A DNA stretch of 64,000 nt from Allobosea sp. CRIB-10 (GTDB lineage: Bacteria; Pseudomonadota; Alphaproteobacteria; Rhizobiales; Beijerinckiaceae): assembly GCF_900112185.1 (NCBI RefSeq), contig NZ_FOKP01000001.1, positions 310,001-374,000 on the forward strand. Reading direction: 5' to 3'. Position 1 is the stretch's first letter. The number at the start of each line of letters is the position of its first letter. The translations under genes and the position numbers were made by a program. The notes below the pieces were generated by a model that saw only the letters and a program-made list of their open reading frames with translations, made no database searches and was not told where the DNA came from. Shown in pieces: positions 9,921 through 18,596 of the stretch.

Positions 9921-10711
9921 TCAGCGTCCGGGACGTCCATGTCACCTTCGGGCGCGGCACGCCGCTGGAGAACCGGGCGCTGCGCGGGCTCGATCTCGCC
10001 GTGCCCGAGGGCGAGTTCATCACCGTGATCGGCTCGAACGGCGCCGGCAAGTCGACGCTGCTCAACGTTCTCAGCGGCGATGCCCGGGCCGAGCGTGGCA
10101 CGGTCGAGGTCGACGGCATCGACGTGACGCGCTGGCCGACGCCGAAGCGCGCCGGCCTGATCGCGCGCGTCTTCCAGGACCCGATGGCCGGCACCTGCGA
10201 GCGCCTGACGATCGAGGAGAACATGGCGCTGGCTCAGGCGCGCGGCCGTGCCCGTGGCCTCGGCGCAGCCCTCGACCGCTCGCGCCGGTCCCTGTTCCGC
10301 GACAAGCTCGCGATGCTTGGTCTCGGCCTCGAAAACCGCCTCGGCGATTCGATGGGCCTGCTGTCGGGCGGCCAGCGCCAGGCAGTCAGCCTGTTGATGT
10401 CGACGCTGGCCGGCACCAAGACCTTGCTGCTCGACGAGCATACCGCCGCGCTCGATCCCCGCACCGCCGCCTTCGTGCTCGACCTGACCCGGCGCATCGT
10501 CAACGAGCAGAAGCTGACCGCCCTGATGGTCACTCATTCGATGCGCGACGCGCTCGACCATGGCAGCCGCACGGTGATGCTGCACGAGGGCAAGGTCGTC
10601 TTCGACATCGCCGGCGAGCGCCGCAAGGCGATGGACGTGCCCGATCTGCTGCGCCTGTTCAAGCAGGTGCGCGGCGAGGAGCTCTCGGACGACAGCCTGC
10701 TGCTGAGCTGA
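9917..10711 (+). CDS. ABC transporter ATP-binding protein (TrpZ-like)
   Basis: This 264-residue cytosolic ATPase energises the preceding permease. Walker A GSNGAGKST is near residue 38, the signature LLSGGQRQAVSL near 155, Walker B LLLDEHTAALD near 175 and the switch histidine in VTHSMRD. The start codon overlaps the permease stop (ATGA), indicating translational coupling. 'DEHTAALDP' is the form usual in this subfamily. A palindromic repeat follows within 10 bp of its stop. Confidence 0.93.
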   Translation: MISVRDVHVTFGRGTPLENRALRGLDLAVPEGEFITVIGSNGAGKSTLLNVLSGDARAERGTVEVDGIDVTRWPTPKRAGLIARVFQDPMAGTCERLTIEENMALAQARGRARGLGAALDRSRRSLFRDKLAMLGLGLENRLGDSMGLLSGGQRQAVSLLMSTLAGTKTLLLDEHTAALDPRTAAFVLDLTRRIVNEQKLTALMVTHSMRDALDHGSRTVMLHEGKVVFDIAGERRKAMDVPDLLRLFKQVRGEELSDDSLLLS

Positions 10712-10720
10712 GAGCTCCGC

Positions 10721-10922
10721 CGTCATTCCGGGGCGCCGCGAAGCGGCGAGCCCGGAACCCATGCCCACGACGCTGATCCAGTTCGTCATGCTCGCCCTTG
10801 TGGCGAGCATCCACGTCTTGAACACTGCACGCGATCATGGAAGCGAAGGCGTGGATGGTCGGGACAAGCCCGACCATGACGGAAAAGGGCAGTGTCACGG
10901 ATTCCGGGCTCAAGCCCGGATC
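10721..10922. repeat. Nested palindromic intergenic repeat element
   Basis: An inner imperfect palindrome at 10784-10881 pairs CGTCATGCTCGCC...ATCCACG with CGTGGAT...CCCGACCATGACG. It is flanked by CGTCATTCCGGGG / GAGCCCGGAACCCATG (10721-10763) and ATTCCGGGCTCAAGCCCGGAT (10901 onward). The 'CGTCAT-CCGG ... CCCGGAT-CCATG' theme recurs at 14210-14315 and 42339-42440. The element sits between the ABC ATPase and the convergent lysR stop and slightly overlaps the lysR 3' end. It looks like a REP/RUP-type palindromic repeat. Confidence 0.7.
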
Positions 10923-11824
10923 TTCACATTCCTAGCCAGGAAATCGATGAAGGCGCGCATCCGCGCCGGAACGAAGCCGCCCTGCCCAAGATAGGCGGCG
11001 TGGATCACCTCGATGTCGCCAGGGTTGAAGTCCTCCAGCACCGTGACGAGCCGCCCTGCGGCGACCTCGGCCTGGGTATGGAAGCGCCCCAGCCGGGCGA
11101 GCCCGACGCCGGCGACGGCAAGCTGGCGCGCAATCTCGCCATCACCCACCTGGGTGTTGCCGACTGCTGCGATCGAGATCAGCGTGCCATCGACGCGGAA
11201 GGGCCAGCCTTCGACCGAGCGAGCGAAGTTGAAGCCGATCAGGTTGTGCTTTGTGAGGTCGGAGGGCGTCTTCGGCTCGCCATGACGGGCAAGGTAATTG
11301 GGCGAGGCGACGACGGCGACGCCGCTCTCGCCGATCTTGCGGGCCATCAATTGGTTGCCGCGCAAGGGACCGGGCGCGACGCGAATGGCGATATCGGCCC
11401 GCTCCTCGATCAGATCGACGACCTGGTCGGTGAAAACGAGATCGACCGAGAGTTCGGGATGCTCGGCCAGGAAGGCCGGCACCAGCGGCAGCAGAATTTG
11501 ATTGCCGAAGGCGACATTGGCATTGACCCGCACCCGCCCGCGCGGCGCCCGCCCGGCCGCCGCCTCGCACTCGGCTTCGGCGATATCGGAAAGGATAGTG
11601 ACGCAGCGCTGATGGAAGGCTTGCCCCTCCGCCGTCAGTTGCAGCTTGCGCGTCGAGCGATTGACCAACCGGGCACCGAGCCGGGCTTCCAGCCGGGTCA
11701 CCAGCTTGCTGACGGCCGACGGCGTCATGCCGAAGAGCTTGGCCGCGGCGGAGAAGCCACCGCGCTCGACGACGGCCGCGAACACTTCCATCTCGCCGGA
11801 ACGGTTGCTGAGCAGCGCTGCCAT
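10910..11824 (-). CDS. LysR-family transcriptional regulator
   Basis: This 304-residue protein has an N-terminal winged helix-turn-helix (residues 1-62, with GGFSAAAKLFGMTPSAVSK and LVNRSTRKLQLTAEG). A two-lobe LysR substrate-binding domain follows. It belongs to the CrgA/AphB-like branch by its 'F..VVERGGFSAAA' start. It is divergent from the MFS exporter gene, with 107 bp between start codons, the usual place for a LysR operator. By context it probably controls the MFS and aldo-keto reductase genes. The inducer is unknown. The 3' end runs into a palindromic repeat. Confidence 0.93.
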   Translation of the reverse strand: MAALLSNRSGEMEVFAAVVERGGFSAAAKLFGMTPSAVSKLVTRLEARLGARLVNRSTRKLQLTAEGQAFHQRCVTILSDIAEAECEAAAGRAPRGRVRVNANVAFGNQILLPLVPAFLAEHPELSVDLVFTDQVVDLIEERADIAIRVAPGPLRGNQLMARKIGESGVAVVASPNYLARHGEPKTPSDLTKHNLIGFNFARSVEGWPFRVDGTLISIAAVGNTQVGDGEIARQLAVAGVGLARLGRFHTQAEVAAGRLVTVLEDFNPGDIEVIHAAYLGQGGFVPARMRAFIDFLARNVKIRA

Positions 11825-11931
11825 GATGAACTCAAGTCACAAGTGATGTTACGAGCGGCATCCTAGTTCAAACCGCTGCATTGCACCATCTGGCTTGGCA
11901 TCATTCCCTTTCGCCTGGCGCGGAGCCTCCC

Positions 11932-13122
11932 ATGCCCATTGCCGTCTATGCCCTAACCGCCGGTGCCTTCGGCATCGGTACCACCGAATTCGTCATCATG
12001 GGCCTGCTGTTGCAGGTCGCCGCCGATCTGCAGGTCTCGGTCGCGATGACCGGCCTGCTGATCTCCGGCTATGCGCTCGGCGTCTTTGTCGGCGCGCCGG
12101 TCCTGACCCTTGCTACCCGCACGCTGCCGCGCAAGCAGGTGTTGATCCTGCTGATGGCGATCTTCACCCTCGGCAACATCGCCTGTGCTCTCGCGCCGAG
12201 CTACGGCCTCCTGATGGCGGCGCGCATCGTCACCTCGCTGGCGCACGGTACCTTCTTCGGCGTCGGCTCGGTCGTCGCGACCAGCCTCGTCCCCGCGGAC
12301 AAGAAGGCCTCGGCCATCGCCGTGATGTTCACCGGCCTGACCATCGCGACCCTTCTCGGCGTCCCCGCCGGCGCCTGGCTCGGCCTGCATTTTGGCTGGC
12401 GCGCCACCTTCTGGACCATCGCCGTGATCGGCGTCGTCGCCATGCTGGTGCTGGCTCGTCTCGTCCCGGCCGACAAGGGCAAGGTCGAGGTCGCGCCGCT
12501 GCGCCAGGAGCTCGCGACCCTCACCGACCCGCAGGTCCTGCTCGGCCTCGCCATGACCGTGCTCGGCTTCGGCGGCGTCTTTGCGGTCTTTACCTATATC
12601 CAGCCCATCCTGGTCGAGATCACCGGCTTCTCGCAGGAGGCCGTCTCGCCGATCCTGCTGCTCTTCGGCCTCGGCCTGATCGTCGGCAACATGCTCGGCG
12701 GCAAGCTCGCCGACCGCAATCTGCCCGTTGCGCTGCTCGCGACCACGGCGACCCTCGCCATCGTGCTCTTCGCCATGACTGCGACGCTTCGCTCGCCTGT
12801 CGCGGTGACGATCTTCGTCGGACTGATCGGCGCCGCCGCCTTCGCGACTGTCGCCCCCTTGCAGATGCGCGTGCTCGACAAGGCGGGTCCCGCCGGGCGC
12901 AACCTCGCCTCCAGCCTCAACATCGCCGCCTTCAACCTCGGCAATGCCTTCGGCGCCTGGCTCGGCGGCGTCACCATCGAGCATGGGCCGGGGCTGGCCG
13001 CCGTGACTTGGGTCGCCGGCCTGGTGCCGCTGGCGAGCCTGGCGCTGGCCGTGATCAGCCTGCGCCTCGACAAGCGCCCGCAGACGGCGCTGCAGACTGC
13101 CCCAGCCTCCTGCCCGCAGTAA
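11932..13122 (+). CDS. MFS efflux transporter (AraJ/NepI-like, DHA1)
   Basis: This 396-residue inner-membrane protein has twelve hydrophobic segments. The ATG at 11932 gives the usual start MPIAVYALTAGAFGIGTTEF, the 'GTTEFVIMGLL' motif of the DHA1 AraJ/YdhP/NepI group. Later motifs include RIVTSLAHGTFFGVGS and GVPAGAWLG (motif C-like), consistent with a proton-driven exporter. An in-frame upstream ATG at 11881 lies in the lysR-MFS promoter gap and is less likely. The aldo-keto reductase follows by 34 bp and probably shares the transcript. Substrate unknown. Confidence 0.9.
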   Translation: MPIAVYALTAGAFGIGTTEFVIMGLLLQVAADLQVSVAMTGLLISGYALGVFVGAPVLTLATRTLPRKQVLILLMAIFTLGNIACALAPSYGLLMAARIVTSLAHGTFFGVGSVVATSLVPADKKASAIAVMFTGLTIATLLGVPAGAWLGLHFGWRATFWTIAVIGVVAMLVLARLVPADKGKVEVAPLRQELATLTDPQVLLGLAMTVLGFGGVFAVFTYIQPILVEITGFSQEAVSPILLLFGLGLIVGNMLGGKLADRNLPVALLATTATLAIVLFAMTATLRSPVAVTIFVGLIGAAAFATVAPLQMRVLDKAGPAGRNLASSLNIAAFNLGNAFGAWLGGVTIEHGPGLAAVTWVAGLVPLASLALAVISLRLDKRPQTALQTAPASCPQ

Positions 13123-13156
13123 GCGTTTTCAGAGACTTCGCATAAGGAACTGCACC

Positions 13157-14191
13157 ATGGACTACAGATATCTCGGCCGCTCCGGCCTCAAGGTTCCCGC
13201 CCTCAGCTTCGGCGCCGGCACCTTCGGCGGCCAGGGCCCGCTCTTCAGCGCCTGGGGCACCAGCGACGCCAAGGAGGCGACCCGTCTTATCGACATCTGC
13301 CTCGAAGCCGGGGTCAACCTGTTCGACACCGCCGACGTCTATTCGAACGGCGCCTCCGAGGAGGTCTTGGGCGCCGCGATCAAGGGCCGGCGCGACAAGC
13401 TCTTGATCTCGACAAAGATGACGCTGCCGATGGGCGACGGTCCGAACGATGCCGGCTCCTCGCGCAGCCGGCTGATCGACGGCACCGACGCGGCGCTGCG
13501 CCGGCTCGGCAGCGACCATATCGACCTGCTCCAGCTCCATGCCTTCGACGCCTTCACGCCGATCGAGGAGGTCCTCGCGACGCTCGATGCGCTGGTCCGC
13601 GCCGGCAAGATCCGCCAGGTCGGCGTCTCCAACTTCGCCGGCTGGCAGTTGATGAAGTCGCTTGCGCTCGCCGAAAAGCGCGGCTTCCCGCGCTATGTCG
13701 CGCATCAGGTCTATTATTCGCTGGTCGGCCGCGACTACGAGTTCGACCTGATGCCGCTCGGCCTCGACCAGGGCGTCGGCGCGCTGGTCTGGAGCCCGCT
13801 GGGCTGGGGCCGCCTCACCGGCAAGATCCGCCGTGGCCAGGCCCTGCCCGAAGGCAGCCGCCTGCATCAGACCGCCGATTTCGGCCCGCCGGTCGATGAC
13901 GAGAAGCTCTACGCCATCGTCGACGTGCTCGACGAACTGGCCAAGGAGACTGGCAAGAGCGTGCCGCAGATCGCGATCAACTGGCTGCTGCAGCGCCCGA
14001 CCGTCGCCTCAGTGATCATCGGCGCCCGCAACGAGCAGCAATTGCGCGACAATCTCGGCGCTGTCGGCTGGACGCTGACGCAAAAGCAGATCGCAAGGCT
14101 CGACAAGGCGAGCGCGACCGTCCCGCCCTACCCAGCCTTCCCCTACCATCGCCAGGAGGGATTCGCCCGGCTCAACCCGCCGGTCGTCTAG
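13157..14191 (+). CDS. Aldo/keto reductase
   Basis: This 344-residue NADPH-dependent TIM-barrel oxidoreductase starts MDYRYLGRSGLKVPALSFG, the standard AKR opening. The catalytic tetrad is visible: Asp in LFDTADVYSNG (near residue 57), Tyr in the same segment, Lys in LLISTKMTL (near 92) and His in LLQLHAFD (near 125). The NADPH-binding end shows VIIGARNEQQLRDNL. It resembles the YajO/Tas-like AKR subgroup. Lying behind the MFS exporter and the divergent LysR gene, it probably reduces a toxic carbonyl, but the substrate is unknown. Confidence 0.92.
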   Translation: MDYRYLGRSGLKVPALSFGAGTFGGQGPLFSAWGTSDAKEATRLIDICLEAGVNLFDTADVYSNGASEEVLGAAIKGRRDKLLISTKMTLPMGDGPNDAGSSRSRLIDGTDAALRRLGSDHIDLLQLHAFDAFTPIEEVLATLDALVRAGKIRQVGVSNFAGWQLMKSLALAEKRGFPRYVAHQVYYSLVGRDYEFDLMPLGLDQGVGALVWSPLGWGRLTGKIRRGQALPEGSRLHQTADFGPPVDDEKLYAIVDVLDELAKETGKSVPQIAINWLLQRPTVASVIIGARNEQQLRDNLGAVGWTLTQKQIARLDKASATVPPYPAFPYHRQEGFARLNPPVV

Positions 14192-14209
14192 CTCCTTCTT
14201 TTCCCACAT

Positions 14210-14315
14210 CGTCATCCCGGACGCAGCGAAGCGGAGATCCGGGATCCATGCCTGAGCCTTCCCGATAGAGGTTCCGGAATGGGTCCCGGGTCGCGCTTCG
14301 CCCGCCCGGGACGAC
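14210..14315. repeat. Palindromic intergenic repeat
   Basis: CGTCATCCCGGACGCAGCG at the left end is partly mirrored by CGCCCGCCCGGGACGAC at the right end. Internal GATCCGGGATCCATG and GGAATGGGTCCCGGG arms are also present. The element shares its opening with the repeats at 10721 and 42339. It fills half of the gap between the aldo-keto reductase and the DGPF gene, marking the edge of the ECF sigma-factor block. Confidence 0.65.
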
Positions 14316-14414
14316 TTTGTCTGGAGGAGTATCGACCCAGCTTGATTTTTTTCGCGCGGCCTTGTCGGCTGCCGGCCCGGCCGAACGTCCTTGGCCTGAA
14401 CCGGAGCGCAGCGC

Positions 14415-14780
14415 ATGCACTACGCCATCCTTTGCTATCATTCCGAAGAGGTCGTCATGGCCTGGTCGAAGGAGCAGAACGAGGAGGTGATGGGCCGCCT
14501 CGAACAGGTCCGCCAGCGCATCGCCAAGGAGGGCAAGCTCGGCCCGGTCGCGCGCCTGCTGCCGACCACGGCCGCGACGACCCTGCGCAAGGACCGCGAT
14601 CCGCCGCTGATCATCGACGGCCCCTTCGCCGAGACCAAGGAGCAGTTCCTCGGCTTCTACATCGTCGACGTCGCCGATCTCGACGAGGCGCTCGGCATCG
14701 CCCGCGAGCTCGGCGAGGCCAATCCGGGCGGCGCCTTCGAGGTCCGTCCGCTCGCCGTCTACTATCCGGCCGGAGTCTGA
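14415..14780 (+). CDS. YciI/DGPF-domain protein, partner of the ECF sigma factor
   Basis: This 121-residue single-domain protein starts MHYAILCYHSEE and contains IIDGPFAETKEQFLGFYIVD, the DGPF motif that names the family (residues 73-76). YciI-like proteins have a ferredoxin-like dimeric fold. DGPF genes are typical neighbours of ECF42-type sigma factors, and the sigma-factor ATG lies 2 bp after this stop. A role as sensor or detoxifying partner is suggested in the literature on ECF42 but not settled. I cannot name a substrate. Confidence 0.88.
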   Translation: MHYAILCYHSEEVVMAWSKEQNEEVMGRLEQVRQRIAKEGKLGPVARLLPTTAATTLRKDRDPPLIIDGPFAETKEQFLGFYIVDVADLDEALGIARELGEANPGGAFEVRPLAVYYPAGV

Positions 14781-14782
14781 TC

Positions 14783-16045
14783 ATGGCCGAGATCGCCTGG
14801 ATCCATGCGGCGCTGACCTCGGCGCGCCCTCAGGCGATCAGCGCCCTGCTGCGCTATTTCCGCGATCTCGACATTGCCGAGGAGGCCTATCAGGAGGCCT
14901 GCCTACGGGCGCTCCGAACCTGGCCGCAGAACGGCCCGCCGCGCGATCCCGCCGCCTGGCTGATCTTCGTCGGCCGCAATGTCGCGCTCGACCAGGTCAG
15001 GCGGCAGAAGAAGCAGGAAGCCCTGCCCGACGAGGATCGCCTCTCCGATCTCGGCGATGCCGAGAGCGAGGTCGCCGAGCGGCTCGACGGCGGCCATTAC
15101 CGCGACGACATCCTGCGCCTGCTGTTCATCTGCTGCCATCCCGATTTGCCGGCGACGCAGCAGGTGGCGCTCGCTTTGCGCATCGTCTCGGGGCTCAGCG
15201 TCAAGCAGATCGCCCGCGCCTTCCTCGTCGGCGAGAGCGCGATGGAACAGCGCATCACCCGCGCCAAGGCGCGCGTCGCTGCCGCGAACGTACCGTTCGA
15301 AACGCCCGGCCCGGTCGAGCGCGCCGAGCGCCTCGCGGCGGTGGCGGCGATGCTCTACCTCGTCTTCAACGAAGGCTACTCGGCCAGCGGCGCCGAGAGC
15401 GATCGCCGCCGTCCTTTCAGCGAGGAGGCGATCCGCCTGACGCGGCTGCTGTTGCGATTGTTCCAGACCGAGCCAGAGATCATGGGCCTGCTGGCGCTGA
15501 TGCTGCTCCAGCATGCTCGGGCGGCGGCGCGGCTCGACGCCGACGGCCAGATCGTCCTGCTCGATGATCAGAACCGGAAGCTCTGGGACCGCGAGCTCAT
15601 CGCCGAGGGCCTGGCGCTGATCGACAAGGCGATGCGCCATCGCCGGCCCGGCCCCTACCAGGTCCAGGCAGCGATCGCCGGTGTTCACGCCCGTGCGACG
15701 CGGCCGGACGAGACTGACTGGGCCCAGATCGACATTCTCTATGCCACGCTGGAGCATATCCAGCCCTCGCCGGTGATCACGCTCAACCGCGCCGTCGCCG
15801 TCGCCAAGCTGCGCGGGCCCGAAGCCGCGCTCGCCATGGTCGAGCCTCTGGAGCAGTCGCTCTCAGGCTATTTCTACTTCTTCGGTTTCAAGGGCTGGCT
15901 GCTGATGCAGCTCGGCCGCAACCGCGAGGCGCGCATGACTTTCGATCGCGCCATCGCGCTCGCCGGCTCGGCCAGCGAGGCCGCTCATATTCGCCAGCAT
16001 ATCGACCGGCTGATGCGCGAGAGCGGACAGGTCGCGGCCGGCTGA
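14783..16045 (+). CDS. ECF-type sigma factor with long C-terminal extension (ECF42 group)
   Basis: The protein has 420 residues, far longer than a simple ECF factor (about 190). Sigma-2 (about residues 10-80: RYFRDLDIAEEAYQEACLRA, AWLIFVGRNVALDQVRRQ) is followed by sigma-4 (about 110-165: QQVALALRIVSGLSVKQIAR, MEQRITRAK). A helical extension (about 185-410) with LYLVFNEGYSAS and LNRAVAVAKLRGPEAAL resembles TPR repeats. That layout, plus the DGPF gene 2 bp upstream, matches ECF42, which has no anti-sigma factor. The ATG at 14783 was chosen because it adjoins the DGPF stop; the frame stays open upstream but has no family-like content there. Confidence 0.9.
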   Translation: MAEIAWIHAALTSARPQAISALLRYFRDLDIAEEAYQEACLRALRTWPQNGPPRDPAAWLIFVGRNVALDQVRRQKKQEALPDEDRLSDLGDAESEVAERLDGGHYRDDILRLLFICCHPDLPATQQVALALRIVSGLSVKQIARAFLVGESAMEQRITRAKARVAAANVPFETPGPVERAERLAAVAAMLYLVFNEGYSASGAESDRRRPFSEEAIRLTRLLLRLFQTEPEIMGLLALMLLQHARAAARLDADGQIVLLDDQNRKLWDRELIAEGLALIDKAMRHRRPGPYQVQAAIAGVHARATRPDETDWAQIDILYATLEHIQPSPVITLNRAVAVAKLRGPEAALAMVEPLEQSLSGYFYFFGFKGWLLMQLGRNREARMTFDRAIALAGSASEAAHIRQHIDRLMRESGQVAAG

Positions 16046-16198
16046 GGCCGGCTATGGGTCGCTACTGAAAATTTCTGAGGTGCCGTGTCGGCATCGCACC
16101 CGCCTGTTCGTCCTTGCCGCAGAGGGGCGACGAGCGATTGGCGTCGGCTGGATAATGCCGGGACCAAAAACTCGTCGATGACAACAGCTTGCTTCGGA

Positions 16199-16215
16199 AT
16201 CCTGAGTTTCAGGAT
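16199..16215. other. 7-bp hairpin in the leader of the DUF899 gene
   Basis: ATCCTGA / TCAGGAT with a 3-nt loop lies 33 bp before the DUF899 start, in the 202 bp gap after the sigma factor. It could be an operator or leader hairpin. No T-run follows. Confidence 0.3.
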
Positions 16216-16247
16216 CGGGAGCGGCCAGTGCAGCGAGGAGACCGACC

Positions 16248-17024
16248 ATGACGAAGATCACCGTCAGCAAGGAAGACTGGATCGCCGCCCGCAAGACTCT
16301 ACTCGTCAAGGAGAAGGCGTTGACGCGCCAGCGCGACGCGGTCGCCGCCGAGCGCCGCGCTCTGCCGCGCATCCGGATCGAGAAGGAATACGTCTTCGAC
16401 ACGCCGACCGGAAAGCAGACGCTGTCCGACCTGTTCCGCGGCCGCAGCCAGCTCATCGTCAAGCATTTCATGCTGGCGCCCGGCCAGATCGAGGGCTGCG
16501 TCGGCTGCTCCTTCGAGGCCGACCATGTCGATGGCGTGCTGCAGCATCTCGAACGGCACGACGTCGCCTATGTCGCGGTGGCTCGCGCGCCGCTCGCCGA
16601 GATCGAGGCCTATAAGAACCGCATGGGCTGGCGCTTCCACTGGGTCTCGTCCCATGGCAGCGACTTCAACTATGATTTCGACGTCTCCTACGCGCCGGAG
16701 CAACTTGCCAACGCCTTCTACAATTTCGAGACGATCGCTTCGCCGCTGGAGGACCTCTCCGGCCATACCGTCTTCGAGCAGGATGCGGACGGGACGATCT
16801 ACCAGACCTACTCGACCTTCGGCCGCGGCGCCGAGGAGGTGCTCGGCACCTACATGTATCTCGACCTGACCCCGAAGGGCCGCAACGAGACCGGCCCGGC
16901 CGGCAATCTGACCGACTGGGTCCGCCCGCACGATCGCTACGACACGCCCGGCAAGACCGACCTGACCGGCCGCTGGCGCGAGGACGCAGCGGCGTCCTGC
17001 TGCCACGCCCCGGCGGCGGAATAA
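16248..17024 (+). CDS. DUF899 family thioredoxin-like protein
   Basis: This 258-residue cytosolic protein has an N-terminal helical stretch (residues 1-40, TVSKEDWIAARKTLLVKEKA) typical of DUF899. A thioredoxin-like core follows, with GCVGCSFEADHVDG (C84 and C87), GWRFHWVSSHGSDFNYDF and a C-terminal WVRPHDRY segment. DUF899 members often lie beside ECF sigma, SRPBCC and DUF1579 genes, as here. Function is unproven; the CxxC-like pair suggests a redox or thiol role, which is inference. A GAGGAGACC ribosome-binding site precedes the ATG. Confidence 0.88.
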   Translation: MTKITVSKEDWIAARKTLLVKEKALTRQRDAVAAERRALPRIRIEKEYVFDTPTGKQTLSDLFRGRSQLIVKHFMLAPGQIEGCVGCSFEADHVDGVLQHLERHDVAYVAVARAPLAEIEAYKNRMGWRFHWVSSHGSDFNYDFDVSYAPEQLANAFYNFETIASPLEDLSGHTVFEQDADGTIYQTYSTFGRGAEEVLGTYMYLDLTPKGRNETGPAGNLTDWVRPHDRYDTPGKTDLTGRWREDAAASCCHAPAAE

Positions 17025-17047
17025 GAGCTGCCGAGCGGGAGGGCACG

Positions 17048-17302
17048 ATGATCTGCTGCTCTGTCGGCGTGGTGATGTTGGCGGCCGGCCTGGCACGACG
17101 TCGCCAGCTCGCCCGGCGGCTCGGCATCGCCCTCCCGCTCCTATCGATCGCCTTGCTGGGTGCGGCAGGCCTGCTGCTCGGCCAGCACGCCGGCCACTAC
17201 GCCGAGCGCGCCCGTCTCAACCAGCGCGACCTCCTTGCCGAGATATTGGCCGCGCCGCTCTGCAGCGGCGCGCCGATAGCTGCCGCAGAAGCAAGCGACT
17301 GA
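17048..17302 (+). CDS. Small hypothetical membrane protein
   Basis: This 84-residue frame begins ATGATCTGCTGC 23 bp after the DUF899 stop, with a strong GGGAGGG ribosome-binding site 5 bp upstream. One clear hydrophobic segment lies at about residues 26-44 (IALPLLSIALLGAAGLLLG), after an arginine-rich stretch, and a cytosolic-looking tail follows. I do not recognise a family. The good ribosome-binding site and operon-like spacing support it being real, but composition alone in such GC-rich DNA is weak evidence. Confidence 0.5.
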   Translation: MICCSVGVVMLAAGLARRRQLARRLGIALPLLSIALLGAAGLLLGQHAGHYAERARLNQRDLLAEILAAPLCSGAPIAAAEASD

Positions 17303-17421
17303 TGCCGCCAGCCGGCTCGCGAAAAAAATTCGCACCGGCTGTCAGATCGCGGAAGGCGCCAGCGTCCTAGCAGCAGACGGGCGGAAAACCGGCCCCAAAA
17401 CGCCTGCAACAGGAGAACGCC

Positions 17422-17973
17422 ATGCTCACCTATCTCGCCATCGCCGTGCTCGCCCTGATCGCCGGCGTCCTCATTGTCGCCGCACGCAAGCCCGATCTTT
17501 TCCAGGTCAGCCGTTCCGCGACGATCCGGGCGACGCCCGAGCGCATCTTCGCCTTGCTCGCGGACTTCCAGGAATGGGGCGCCTGGTCGCCCTATGAGAA
17601 GAAGGATCCGGCGATGACGCGCAGCTTCAAGGGCGCGACCTCCGGCGTCGGCGCCGTCTACGCCTTCGACGGCAACAGAGAGGTCGGCACCGGCGAGCTC
17701 GCCATCGTCGAGGTCCAGGCGCCGGTGAAGCTCGCCGTCACGCTCGACATGACCAAGCCGATGGCCTGCCACAACCTGATCACCTTCACGCTCGCCCCGG
17801 CCGAAGGCGGCACGCTGGTGACCTGGCACATGCAGGGCGCCTGTCCGTTCATCGGCAAGGTCATGGGCACGCTCTTCAACATGGACCGCATGGTCGGCGG
17901 CGACTTCGAGAAGGGTCTTGCCGCCCTCAAGCAGGCGGCAGAGCGGCCGCAACTGGTTGCTGCCGCCGCCTGA
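17422..17973 (+). CDS. SRPBCC (START-like/polyketide cyclase) family protein
   Basis: The 183-residue protein begins with a hydrophobic anchor (about residues 2-22, LTYLAIAVLALIAGVLIVAA). A START-like hydrophobic-cavity domain follows: VSRSATIRATPERIFALLAD, WGAWSPYEKKDPAM, then TLVTWHMQGACPF. A CAACAGGAGAACGCC ribosome-binding site precedes the ATG. SRPBCC proteins bind lipids or other hydrophobic ligands. The membrane anchor suggests action at the inner membrane. It is followed by the DUF1579 gene 55 bp later and belongs to the loose ECF42-linked gene set. Ligand unknown. Confidence 0.85.
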   Translation: MLTYLAIAVLALIAGVLIVAARKPDLFQVSRSATIRATPERIFALLADFQEWGAWSPYEKKDPAMTRSFKGATSGVGAVYAFDGNREVGTGELAIVEVQAPVKLAVTLDMTKPMACHNLITFTLAPAEGGTLVTWHMQGACPFIGKVMGTLFNMDRMVGGDFEKGLAALKQAAERPQLVAAAA

Positions 17974-18028
17974 CCGCGGCGGATTCGACTATTCACCCCA
18001 GAGAAGCAAAGCAAAGGAGGATAGAACC

Positions 18029-18565
18029 ATGACCAACGCAGCAGAACTCGACAAGCCGCAGGCCGGCGACCTGTCCGGCTGCATGCCGTCCAAGCCCCAG
18101 GCGGAGCATGAATGGCTCCACCAGCTCGTCGGCGAATGGACCTATGAGACCGACTGCATGATGGGTCCGGACCAGCCGCCGATGAAGTCTTCGGGCACGC
18201 AATCCTACTCGTCCATCGGCGGACTCTGGCTCGTCGGCGACGGCACCGGCGCCATGCCCGACGGCAGCCCGGCCAGGACCCGGATCACGCTCGGCTACGA
18301 TCCGATGAAGGAGCGCTATGTCGGCTCCTTCATCGGCTCGATGATGAGCGGTCAGTGGGTCTATTCCGGCACGCGCAGCGCCGACGGCAAAGTGTTGACG
18401 CTCGATACCGAAGGTCCCGACTTCACCAACCCCGGCAAGACTGCGGCCTATCAGGACATCGTCGAGATCAAGAGCCCGGATCATCACATCCTGTCCTCGC
18501 GCGCCAAGGACGAGAATGGCCAGTGGATCCAGTTCATGACGGCGCATTACCGCCGGGTGAAATGA
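18029..18565 (+). CDS. DUF1579 family protein
   Basis: The protein has 178 residues. The ATG at 18029 has an AAGGAGG ribosome-binding site 11 bp upstream. The sequence EHEWLHQLVGEWTYETDCMM, then SIGGLWLVGDGTG and GYDPMKERYVGSFIG, matches DUF1579, a lipocalin/THAP4-like beta-barrel family. The C-terminus contains FMTAHYRR. Such genes commonly lie with SRPBCC, YciI and ECF sigma genes. The biochemical role is not known. A strong hairpin at 18597-18627 closes the transcript. Confidence 0.87.
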   Translation: MTNAAELDKPQAGDLSGCMPSKPQAEHEWLHQLVGEWTYETDCMMGPDQPPMKSSGTQSYSSIGGLWLVGDGTGAMPDGSPARTRITLGYDPMKERYVGSFIGSMMSGQWVYSGTRSADGKVLTLDTEGPDFTNPGKTAAYQDIVEIKSPDHHILSSRAKDENGQWIQFMTAHYRRVK

Positions 18566-18596
18566 CGGCTCGGCATCGACACGACTGAAGACTTTC

